Shown here piece by piece: positions 44,648 through 54,301 of a stretch of 64,000 bases of DNA (positions are counted from its first letter, which is position 1; each line of letters opens with the position of its first letter). This DNA comes from Meloidogyne chitwoodi. Lineage: Eukaryota; Nematoda; Chromadorea; Rhabditida; Meloidogynidae. The notes beneath the pieces are model-generated. The model had not been told where the DNA came from and made no database searches. It worked only from the letters and a program-made list of their open reading frames with translations. The stretch spans positions 558,001 through 622,000 of the forward strand of contig JACZZP010000004.1 of NCBI GenBank assembly GCA_015183035.1, read 5' to 3'. The position numbers were made by a program, and so were the translations under genes.

Positions 44648-45152
44648 ATAATGAATTAAAGAAGTTTCCAATAGATGAGAAAAATTTATTTATAAAACCC
44701 AAACTTAAACCATTTCCTTTTGAAGAAACAGTTGTAGTTGCTAAAGTAATTGATTTCTGTTTTGTAATAGGTATATCACTTGATCTCCACATATGTAATT
44801 TTTTAATAGTATTTGGTGAAGGTGTCACAATCCATTTTGAAAATTGTTTACGGATTGTTTCTATTTCTTTAAAATCAGGATTATATGGTCTAACATATAC
44901 TCTTGGTATTTGTTTATTAATTAAGTCTAATCTTTTTTCATCCAACATTTTGTCTATATGTTTAATTACAAAAAAACCGTTTGAATTATTTGTATTAGCA
45001 CCTCCTTTTTGAGGTATTCTTCTAAACATTGTTATTTTAGCTTCTTCTCTCTTCCAAGGTTTATCATCTAAATGATCTCTCTCAGAATTATTAAAAATAT
45101 TAGAATAAACATTATAAAATAAAAACGAAATTAAAATTATTATTAAATGCAT
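44640..45152 (-). CDS. predicted secreted Polinton protein, 170 aa
   Basis: ATG at 45152. The N-terminus MHLIIILISFLFYNVYSNIF is a signal peptide. The body is charged, with FRRIPQKGGANTNNSNGFFV and a Pro-rich middle (YVRPYNPDF). The C-terminus is hydrophobic/amphipathic (LSLGFINKFFSSIGNFFNSL) and could associate with membranes. It is unrecognised. It is the gene nearest the right terminus, with a TATATAAG-like box about 35 bp upstream of the ATG. Confidence 0.6.
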   Translation of the reverse strand: MHLIIILISFLFYNVYSNIFNNSERDHLDDKPWKREEAKITMFRRIPQKGGANTNNSNGFFVIKHIDKMLDEKRLDLINKQIPRVYVRPYNPDFKEIETIRKQFSKWIVTPSPNTIKKLHMWRSSDIPITKQKSITLATTTVSSKGNGLSLGFINKFFSSIGNFFNSLFK

Positions 45153-45310
45153 TTTTAATTTAATATTAACTTCTTTTTTTTTTTACTTATATACTAATAT
45201 TTTTTATTGTTTTTTTTAGTATAGTTAAAAAAAAACAATTTTTAAAAATTCACACCTTTTATTTTTTAAAAAATTTACTTTTTTTTTAAAATAAAAAATA
45301 AATTATTTTT

Positions 45311-45330
45311 TAAAAAAAGGGCGGAGCCTC
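45311..45330 (-). promoter_or_regulatory. GC box near the right terminus
   Basis: AAAAAGGGCGGAGCC, the same core as at 28873, lies 160-180 bp upstream of the secreted-protein gene and just inside the right terminal repeat. Confidence 0.45.
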
Positions 45331-45380
45331 TAGGATGTCAGCAAACATAAAAAGAAAAACATGAAATGTAAAGGTTGAAA

Positions 45381-45506
45381 CATCCCAAACCCTTAGGTTG
45401 TCGACAAATATCAAAATAATTCTTCTACAAAATATATGGGCGTGTCCTTCAATACCCACAGGAAAGTGCGGTAAAAAAAGGGAATTTCTCCTTAGGGCTA
45501 ACTACT
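45381..45506 (-). repeat. right terminal inverted repeat of the Polinton
   Basis: Inverted partner of 22935-23060 with about six mismatches in 126 bp, ending ...GGGCTAACTACT at the target duplication ATTAAC (45507-45512). Confidence 0.95.
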
Positions 45507-45512
45507 ATTAAC

Positions 45513-46192
45513 ACATTTATGCCTCCTTTTTAATTTCTGTTGTTTTATTTATTTTTTATTAATTTATAAATACACACACCTTTATACATCAAAGTTTTCT
45601 TGGGGCATTATCAATCACGGCAGTCTAAAAAATTTTTTCGGCGCAGAAAAAAAGGAGCGGCATTGAAAAAGGATGTGGGGGCAATAGGGGTACAAGTACC
45701 CAGAGTACAGCCAAAGAGGACGTTTCAGAGTACAAAATTTAAAAAGGTTAAATCTGAATCGACCACTCTGAAACGACCTTTACTTTAAAAATATTTATAA
45801 ATTTTGACTGATATTGTCAATTTTATTTATTTATTTATTTTATGTAGCCATTGTTAGATGGAGTGAGAAAAAAAAAAGTACAAAGATTACATTACCAGTA
45901 AAAAATATTGCAATGTTAACATATTTTCCTTTTTAATAGTTGGTGGGGTGATATAAAGGTAAGTAGGTAGTTATTTAATATTAACTCTTTTCTATTTATT
46001 TATTTTAATTTTATTTTAGTCAGTTCATTTACTCTTTCCTTTTTATAAAAAACGTAAAAAATAATAAATTTATTTAAATATATTTTTTTAAAATATCAGA
46101 AGATTTTCTAATTATTTTTGAAATTATTAAATTAACTAATTATTTCTTAATTAATTTAAGAGAAAAAATTTATTTAATTTTTATAAAATAAA
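45513..46192. other. right flank of the insertion: repeat fragment and elongase upstream region
   Basis: A frame open from 45600 to 45788 (SRQSKKFFRRRKKG) lacks an ATG and looks like part of a repeat. GGACGTTTCAGAGT followed by a diverged CTGAATCG block recurs near 50918. It may be the other half of the sequence interrupted by the Polinton. The rest is AT-rich DNA upstream of the elongase start. Confidence 0.4.
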
Positions 46193-48438
46193 ATGCTCGA
46201 AACAACTGAATCTCTTCCAAATATTTCTACTTCTTTATGGCAAAATGTAACTACTAAACGTGATTTTGACACTTTAAAATTTTTTGAACTTTTAACTTGT
46301 ACTAAATTTCCTGAAAAAGAAGCTAAAAGTTGGGTAGATGATCGTTATCCTTTGACAATACAGGTTAATAAATTTATTTAAAATATTATTTAATTTAATT
46401 TTTTGTAATTCTCCCATTAATTACCCTATTTTTTGGATTTGCGATAATTGTCCTGCTGTTCGATTCCTCATTTAAAAAATAATAATCTGCAAACAAGGTC
46501 CAGCAAAACTGCGATTTTGTCGCCTAAAATAATAATAATATAACCTAGCTATTTTAATTTTTAAAATTAATACAAATCATCAATATATCCTCGAACCTTT
46601 ATAATTTAAAAAATCTATATTTTTTTATTTTTTAATAAAAATATTATTATTTTTTAAGTTATCATTTCTCTACGTATTTGTTGTTTTTGGAACAAGGCAT
46701 TTTATGCGCAATAGAGAACCTTTTTCTTTATTTGTTCCTCTTAATGTCTGGAATTTGTTTCTTGCTATTTTCTCAACGCTTGGAGCTTTTAATTTAAGTT
46801 TTGAATTTTTTGGAACAATTTTTGAACATGGACTACAAAGTTTTTTTATTTTTTTTTAAATTAGACACCCCATTTATTCGCAAGAAAATATTTTTTCTTT
46901 AATAGTTTTTGTAAAATATTTTCCTGCGAATAAATGGGGTGTCTAATTTTAAAAAAATATTTTTATAAAAAAGGTTCTTATTGTAATGTACACAATTATA
47001 CTTTTGGAAATAATGGATATTGGGTTTGGCTGTTTATTGTTAGCAAAATGTTTGAATTGGTGGACACTGTCTTTTTGGTATTTTACATTTTTAAATTTTT
47101 TTTTAATTATTTATTTTTTATTTTAAAAATTACAGACAAAATTTTGCAGATTTTATCTAAATAATAGAATATAATCTTTTAATAAAATTATTTTTAAATT
47201 TTTTATATAGGTATTGAGGAAACGACCACTACTTTTCTTACATTGGTACCATCATATTCTTGTAAAATTAAAAAAATTTTTTTTTTTTAATTTTTTAAAT
47301 TTTAGACAATGCTTTATGCTTTTTATTCTTATCCAATTACACCTGCTTTTAATCGTTGGGGTATTTATTTAAATTATTTGGTACATTCATATATGTATTC
47401 GGTAAGAATTTCCTGTCAGATAATATATATTTTATTTTTGGTTATTTATTTACAAATGAGTTATCATTCGAAAGCTCTTAAAAAACTGAGTAGATTTAGT
47501 AAGGAAGAATTCATAGAGTTTCCTTTACTCAAAGATACAGGTCTCTGTAAAGTGAAAAAACATAGGGGGGAGTAAGCTCATTTAAGTGATTACCGAGGCT
47601 GCTCTCAGTAATTCCACGAAAAAAAATTTTCAGCTTGACAATTCTTGTCTATTCTGAATCTAAAATAAATATTATACAATAAAGAATTTAAAAAATAATA
47701 ATCATTTTTAGTATTATTTTTTGCGTTCGATGAAAATAAAAGTGCCTGGCCCAGTTGCTAAATTTGTTACAACAATACAAATATGGCAATTTATAATATC
47801 TGTTGTTATTCTTGTACATCTTGGCTGGCTAACTTTTGTTGAGAATGTTAGTTTTTTAAATAAATAAATAAAAATACCCATAAGTATGCCTATACCCCAT
47901 TTGAGTCTCAGAAGAATTAAAAATCAAACTGAGATTCTTAAATAAATCCGAGACTCTATTGCGGATAAATAAGTATCAATAAAAAAATTTTAAAAATTAT
48001 ATTTCAGGTAAAATGCGATTTAGAAAGTAAAGTTTATGCTTTTGCTGTGGGTATGGATGGTATGTAAAAATAAAATTAATTTAAAATTTAATTTTTATTT
48101 ATTTTTTAAAGTTAGTTATTTAATTCTATTTATTAATTTCTTCCTTCATGCTTATGTTCTGAAAGGTGGAAAAGCTAAATATAAAACTGAAAAAACAAAT
48201 AATGGAATTAATAAGCAAGATAATCAAAAATTAAATTCTGTAGGTTAATTTATTTAAAAATAAATTATAAATAAATAAATAGATAATAAAAATCAAGTCA
48301 TTAACTAAGGATTGGTTAAATAAATTTAAAAATAATTAAAATAAAAATATTGTAATTTTTTAGAATGAACCGCTATTTTTAAGCAATGGAGAATTGCGTA
48401 AAAGAGGAAGCTTAACGAATAATGGAACAATTAATTAA
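46193..48438 (+). CDS. elo: ELO-family very-long-chain fatty acid elongase, eight or nine exons
   Basis: 3-ketoacyl-CoA synthase of the ER membrane, catalysing the condensing step of fatty-acid elongation. Exons: 46193-46363, 46659-46839, 46974-47077, 47211-47261, 47306-47401, 47712-47846, 48008-48059, 48112-48248; summed length divisible by three, about 308 residues. Family motifs in order: MRNREPFSLFVPLNVWNLFL, VSKMFELVDTVFLV (K..El.DT.f), FLHWYHHIL (the HxxHH catalytic box), YAFYSYPI and LNYLVHSYMYS (h..MY). Hydrophobic segments fit 6-7 TM helices. A further in-frame exon (48364-48438, EPLFLSNGELRKRG) may replace the last 3 residues if the donor TCT|GTAGGT is used. The HxxHH context and short C-terminus suggest an ELOVL6/3-like elongase. 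The intron 46840-46973 contains a MITE. Confidence 0.9.
46861..46946. mobile_element. palindromic MITE, CCATTTATTCGC family, best-preserved copy
   Basis: Ends TTAGACACCCCATTTATTCG and CGAATAAATGGGGTGTCTAA are perfect inverted repeats of about 35 bp with a short loop. It lies entirely inside an elongase intron and supplies much of that intron's length. TA or TAA at the ends suggests a Tc1/mariner-like mover, which is inference. Confidence 0.8.
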
Positions 48439-49522
48439 ATTAAAAATTGATGACAAAAAAGAAAGGACATTTTGACAAAATATATTAATTATTTTTTAAT
48501 TTTATATTTAGACTTTTAGCAATTTATTTTATTTTTTTTTTTAATTTTTCAAAATTATTATTTTTGATATGAGAGACTACCTTAATTTGTTGTATTATTA
48601 TTTTATTTTTGATATAAAATTATATTTTAGAAAATTAAAAAAATTAAAAAATAAATTTAATAGAATTAAGAAAAGGGAGTTCAGCGATATTTAAATTTTA
48701 AAATTTCAATACCAAGCTCAAGTCGGACCGCTTAAAAAAGTGGGACAATAATCACGCTTAATTAATAAATTAAAATCGCAAAATTTTGTAAAATTCTGAT
48801 TATAAATAAACTCTGATATTTTATTGAACTCTAATAAATTTTTAATTAAATCTAGAGATTTTATAATAAAGCTCTTATTTTTTATTTCTAATAAAAGTTT
48901 TTAGCTTATGATATATAAGCATCCAAAAAATTTCGATTTTTTTTTAATTAAGAATCACATTGATAAAAAATATATACATATATATGTAATTATCTAATTG
49001 AAATAATTTATACTTTTCATTTAAATGTTGTGTATTGATAAATTTGTATAAAAATCCCTAATAGATATAATAAATAAAATAATTAGTAGACATGAGTAAT
49101 TTCCTTTATTTATTTATGTCAATAAAGCTAATTTTCTTTACTATTTTCTAATAATTTTAGATTTATTTTTATTTAATTTATCTCATTTTCATCAAAATAA
49201 CAAATACTTTATTGGACATAAACCTCCAAATAGAGAAATCAAACAAAAATCAGGCTTACCCCTAAATAAATAAAACTATTCCTTCACTACAACATGAATT
49301 CACTTTTTTATTTTTTAAATTCTCTAAGAGTGTTTTTAGCTTAGGCAAAACTAAGCTCCCAAAAAATTTACATAAACCTCGTACTTTTTGTTTTGTTATA
49401 CACTAATATATAAAAAATAAATATAATTAATTAATTGAATTAATATATACTTTTTTTGGTTAAAAATATTGTTTAGAAGTTAAAGTTATTTTTTTCCTTT
49501 CAAAATAATTTATAAATTTAAA
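48439..49522. other. AT-rich intergenic stretch, nothing recognised
   Basis: No open frame of protein-like composition, no inverted repeat with target duplication and no RNA gene was seen. It includes the elongase 3' region and the downstream region of the minus-strand fragment at 49523. Confidence 0.4.
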
Positions 49523-49858
49523 TTGTGGATTCTTTTTCATTTTTATTATCATTATTTTCTTTAAAAATTAATTTTTCATTATTATTTTCAACAGAAGAAG
49601 AAGAACATTTAGGTAACAATGTTTCATTTGATCCTCTAAATTGTTTACAAATTATTTTTTGTTCTTTTTTATTTTTAAATGTTTTATTTATTGAAATATT
49701 ATCATTTAATTGTTTTGTTTGTTGTTGTGAATATTCTTTTATTGTTTTTAATTTTGTTGTTTTTTCATTTTCTTCATCTTTTAATTGTTTGTAAAATCTA
49801 GATAAACAATCTGGGAATAAATTTCTATCCCAAGAGTATGTCCAAAGGTCTATTACCT
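49523..49858 (-). pseudogene. orphan C-terminal exon of an unknown gene
   Basis: A frame of about 112 codons on the minus strand, from an acceptor (TTTAG before VIDLWTYSWDRNLFPDCLSR) to a TAA. The first 20 residues look like a folded domain. The rest is K/N/S-rich. A WD/F.L... aromatic pattern recalls the cysteine- and Trp-containing segments of the 50692 gene (for example NCWDWFNLWVPVKNW), but homology is not clear. No upstream exon was found before the opposite-strand gene, so it is probably a fragment. Confidence 0.35.
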
Positions 49859-50278
49859 AAATAATATATTCTTTTAATTTTATAGAGTTTTTTAGCTTTG
49901 TTAAAACAAGGCTTACAAAAATAATATAATCCGTATAAAAACCTCCACTTCCGTTCAAAAATAGAAAATAAAATTAAAATATATATAATTATCTAATTAA
50001 AATATTATATACTTTTTATTTTATTATTATTTGAGAGCAACTTGAACTTTCAACTGACATTAATTTCTTTTGTATTTAGTCATAGATAAATTCTAAGTTT
50101 TATTAGTTAGTTAATACGTGAATAACTATTTATATATTAAAGTATTACGTGGAAACAATAATATGGAAATTTTGTAAAATAAAAATATTCTTTTGTTAAC
50201 TTAATTTACTCAAGATTAATATTTTCAGATAAAAAATTATTTATATTTTTGGAAGAAATTTCTAAGAAAATGTTTACT

Positions 50279-50398
50279 TTAGATAAACACCCTCTTTATT
50301 CGCAAATATAAGTACCTATTTTATTATTTAATTAATTTTTTCATTTTCTAAAGTTTTAATAAATCTTATATTTTGCGAATAAATGAAATGTTAATCTA
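50279..50398. mobile_element. palindromic MITE, CCATTTATTCGC family, diverged copy
   Basis: Left arm TTAGATAAACACCCTCTTTA then TTCGCAAATAT, right arm ATATTTTGCGAATAAATG, with diverged outer ends. It lies about 300 bp upstream of the secreted-protein gene at 50692. Confidence 0.6.
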
Positions 50399-50691
50399 GT
50401 TCAGACAAATTTAAAATATTTAATTATTTTTTAAAAATTAATTGCCAATTTCTAAATTAATAAAAGTGCATTAAAATATAGTAAAATAATTACAGTAGTT
50501 AATTAATTAATTAAAATGTAATTTAATAGAAAAATTGCTCATCTCGTCTAATAATTTTTAAGAAATAATTTTAAAATGCCCAACATTATTGTATTAATGT
50601 AATTTATTTTTTTTATTACATCATTAAATATTTATTTATAAAAGCCAAATTTTGAATTTATAAAATTTAAATTTAATTTACCTAATTAAAA

Positions 50692-53487
50692 ATGAAAATA
50701 TTAAAAAATTTAATTTTTCTATTATTTCTTCAATTTTGTCAGATATTAATAAATAAACAAATATTAACTGTTAAAATAGGAAATAATAGAGGTTTTATTT
50801 ATTTATTTTATATTTTTTAAATCTAATTTATTTATTTAAATACTTTAGAAGATCAGAATTACTCGTTTAAGAGTGGCCGGTTCAGTGTAAAGTCAAAAAG
50901 GACGTTTCAGAGTTGACTGAATATGAAAAGGGCCTAATATCTGAATCGGCTATTCTTTAACGAATTTTACCTTTTTTTATTTTTGCACTTTTGGCAAAAA
51001 GTCCGCAAGTTTTTTGTCCGCAACTCTTTTTACTTATTAATTATTTTAAAAGCATGAAATAATTTTTTTCCTTTATTTTAATTTAATATAATTTATTTAA
51101 TTAAAAAATAAATTATTATTAAAATTTTAAAATTTAGTAAATGATAATAATGTTGAAACAATTGTGTTACAACAAAATTCTGAAAATAATAATAAAATAA
51201 ATCAGAATTTAGAAAATAAAGAAACAGAAAAAGAAGAGAAGGAAGAGGAGAAAGAAGAGGAAATAGACCAAAATAATGTAAAATTAATTAATTAAATTAA
51301 TTTATTTTTTAAATTTAAAGATTTTATTAAATGAAGCTAAAAAAGATATTGAAGCATTAAAAAATGAATTTAATCATTTAGAATTTGTTTTGGAAATATT
51401 TTCTGATAAAAATCGTTTTTTCTGTCCCAGTTATATAGATGGATTACATTTGGAAAATTCTGAATGGAAAAAGAATTGTTGGGATTGGTTTAATCTTTGG
51501 GTACCTGTAAAGAATTGGTTACTATTTTTAAATGTTGTTAACAATCCTTATGCAGGTAATATTTATTTTTTAAAATAAAATTAAAATAATTAAATTAAAT
51601 TTTTTTTAAATAAAAAATTGTTTTGCCCAAAAGATAATAACTAGGGGAATTAGAAAATAAAAATAGTTAATTATTATTAGGCGTAAATACAGAAGATATG
51701 CATAACAAAATATTCCTTAAATTTTTTAGTTAATTTTAGAACAATTTAAAACCTTCTTTCTTTTTAATTAATTAAAGATATATTTCTTTAGCTAAATTAT
51801 TATTTAGCTCCCAAAAATATAAACAATCTCTTAGTGGCAATAAAATATTAAAATAATTAAATATTTAAAATAGAATAAAATTAGAATTAATTATATGAAT
51901 TAAATAATAAAATTTTAAAATTAATTAAATATTTCTATAAACAAAATAATTAGCAAAATTTAAAAAATGACTGACCTCATTTTTAAAAGGCTCTTTTTAA
52001 ATAATTTCCTTCTTTTAAATAAACTTTTTTTTTAATTTATTTAATATAAATTATTCCAAGTTTATTATATTTTAAATTATTTAAATTTAAAATTAGTAAT
52101 CAAATAAATGAAGAAAATTAATTTATTTTTGGCAGCTAAATTTTTATTTTAGCTAAAATTTTTAAAATTATTATTTTAAAAATTTTTGTCCATAGGCATC
52201 TAAACAAATAAGATATTTATTTATTTTTATTTTATAGTACAATTTCTACTTAAAAAAATTAAAATTAAATTTTCTAATAAATATATAACAATAAATTAAA
52301 AAAATATATTTAAATTAAATTTATTAAATTAAAATTCTCTAAATAAAAAAATTTATAGGTCCACCAAAATTAAATTTAGCTGTTAGACCAATTTTTGGAA
52401 ATATTGACAATAAAATAACTTTACACGAAAAACTTCGAAAAAATACAAAAAATCATTTTTATCCTTCTTCATCTTCAAATAATTTTGAAAAAAAACAAAA
52501 AAATTTAATAAATATAATAAAAACATTTGAAGAAATAAATCTTTTTAGAGGAACAAAAAAAAATTCACCAAAATGGTTAAACAGAGAAATATGTGAAATT
52601 GTTGATACTTGGATACTTTTTTATAGAAAATATGAAGGTAAAAGAAGATGTTTAAAAATTGGAGAGGAAAAAGAAAAAGAGGAAATTAATGAAAAATTAG
52701 AGGTAAATAATTAATTAATTAATTTTTTAATTTAATTTTTTATAAAAGAAAATTAGACTAAATTTTAAATTTATATTGCTCAATATTTTTAAAACAATTA
52801 ATTTCTCTTTAATATAAATTATTTTAATTTAAATATATTTTTAATATTTAGTAATTAGTTTATTAATTGTGTTTTAGATTGTGTTTTAGTTTCCACGATT
52901 ATATTTTTGTGAGCTAAATTTTGCTTTAGCTAAAATTTTGTATTCAACAAAAAATTAAGTATAGAGAGGGTTTTATTTATTTTTTAGATATTTTTTAAAA
53001 TGCAAAAAGATTTTTTTATAATATTTTAAGGGTATTAACTATTAATTTTAATTATATAAATTATTTCAAATTTTTATAAATTTAAGCTTTTGTTAAATAT
53101 ACATATTATCCTGAATGTGTGAGAAAATCGTTAATATTTTTTGAAGCTAAATATAATTTAGCTAAAAATTATTGCTTATTTTATATTTAAAACACACTTT
53201 ATAGATTAAAATAATTTAATTTAAAATATATATTTTTTAATTTTTAGATAGCAAATAAACAAATCGAAATTCTTTGGTTAAAAGAGGGAAAAGCATTGTC
53301 TGGTAAATCTAATAAATTTGAAAATATTAAAAATAATATAAAATCTCCATTTGAATATGAACTGCCTGAACATTATTTTTGGCCTAGAACTGATTTTAAT
53401 AATTTAAATAATTTAAATAATAAAGAAAATGAAAAAAAGAATTGTTGGTATGATGTTATACCAGATGGTTATTTGTTTGATATTTAA
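50692..53487 (+). CDS. predicted secreted protein, five exons, ~352 aa, unrecognised
   Basis: Exons 50692-50791, 51138-51277, 51321-51555, 52359-52702, 53248-53487. GT..AG and phase hold at every junction and the sum is 353 codons including stop. The N-terminus MKILKNLIFLLFLQFCQILI is a signal peptide. Exon 2 is acidic low complexity (KEEKEEEKEEEIDQ). Exon 3 is Trp/Cys-containing (CPSYIDGLHLENSEWKKNCW, FNLWVPVKNWLLF). Exons 4-5 are basic with CEIVDTWILFYRKYEGKRRC, and end FWPRTDFNN...NCWYDVIPDGYLF. Cysteines may form disulphides. No family is recognised. It shares gene style (signal peptide then K/E/N-rich exons) with the genes at 21343 and 61301. A parasite effector role is possible but unsupported by sequence alone. 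Confidence 0.7.
50870..51060. repeat. dispersed repeat fragments in intron 1 of the 50692 gene
   Basis: AAGGACGTTTCAGAGT with an inverted, diverged partner (GAATCGGCTATTCTTTAACG) matches the block at 45715-45785. The adjoining AAAGTCCGCAAGTTTT and GTCCGCAACT match 21735-21770 including the following TTATTAATTATTTTA. Together these are at least two repeat families. Confidence 0.6.
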
Positions 53488-54301
53488 TATTTTTAAATAT
53501 AAAAATTTAATTTTTAATTAATTTTCTTATTTTTTAAAAGTAATTTTAATTTTTAATTTTTTCATTAATCTTAAAATTAATAGATAATTAAAAATAAATG
53601 TCTTTTTCATTTTATACTTTAATACTATTAATTTATTACATATATTATAAAAATATTTCTTTTCTTTAATTAAAATAATAATAAAAAATAAAATTTATAT
53701 CTTCTTTATTAATCGACAAAATTTGCCACAAAACGCTCTAACATAATATATAATCTGCATATAATATTATATATAGTAGTTGTTAATTTTTAAAATTTAT
53801 TTAATTATTAAATTTCACAATTTAATTGTATTTGTATAAATATATAATTTAAAATATAGGCATTTGATCAATTTATCAGTGTAAAACACTAACATTCAAA
53901 AATATTAACCGTTTGTAAGTATTAAAAAAACAAAAGAAAAAAGAATAACTCAAATTATGTATAATATTATAAATGATAATGCTAAAAAAGTCGTATATAA
54001 GTAAAATATTAAAAAATTTAGACGGTAGGTATAAGGGGTATAAGGCAGTAAAAAAAAATATATAAATAAATCTCGAAGGAAATTATCACATTATATGTAA
54101 AATTTCTCTTCTCTGGTGACTGGTATAATATAACTGGGAATAATAAAATGAACGAGAATTTGTTGTTAACATTAAGTGAAAGAATTAATTAGAGATAAGA
54201 ATTATTTTCTTTTAGCGAGAAATTAGTTGCACAGCGACACTTATAATTCAATATTATTTGCATTGTATATATTCAGGAGAAATAAGTTAAAGATATAAGC
54301 T
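53488..54301. other. intergenic AT-rich DNA before the satellite
   Basis: No gene or clear repeat was seen. TATATAAT-like motifs recur but are expected at this composition. Confidence 0.4.

Larger units (their letters stand above)
22935..45506. mobile_element. complete Maverick/Polinton element, 22.6 kb
   Basis: The element begins and ends with AGTAGTTAGCCC as inverted termini and is flanked by a perfect 6-bp duplication ATTAAC (22929-22934 and 45507-45512). The AG-starting ends and 6-bp duplication are known hallmarks of Polintons. Inside are all diagnostic genes: polB, retroviral-type integrase, packaging ATPase, adenain-like protease, major capsid and penton-like proteins. Most genes lie on the minus strand from 45152 to 34754. 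The left third (23.3-28.8 kb) is accessory, with a captured host gene. Terminal repeats differ at about 6 of 126 positions, so the insertion is not brand new, and polB has apparent frameshifts. A virus-like life style (virion formation) is inferred from the capsid gene set. Confidence 0.97.

Noticed and set aside
44509..45012. Plus-strand 167-codon frame near the right end of the Polinton
   Set aside because: It is a shadow of the minus-strand secreted-protein gene and the 44550 gene, with no ATG context or motif of its own.
34754..45152. Large fusion glycoprotein of the kind reported in some nematode Mavericks
   Set aside because: No long ectodomain with a signal peptide and C-terminal anchor exists here. 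Only short secreted or single-pass proteins (158 and 170 aa) are present.
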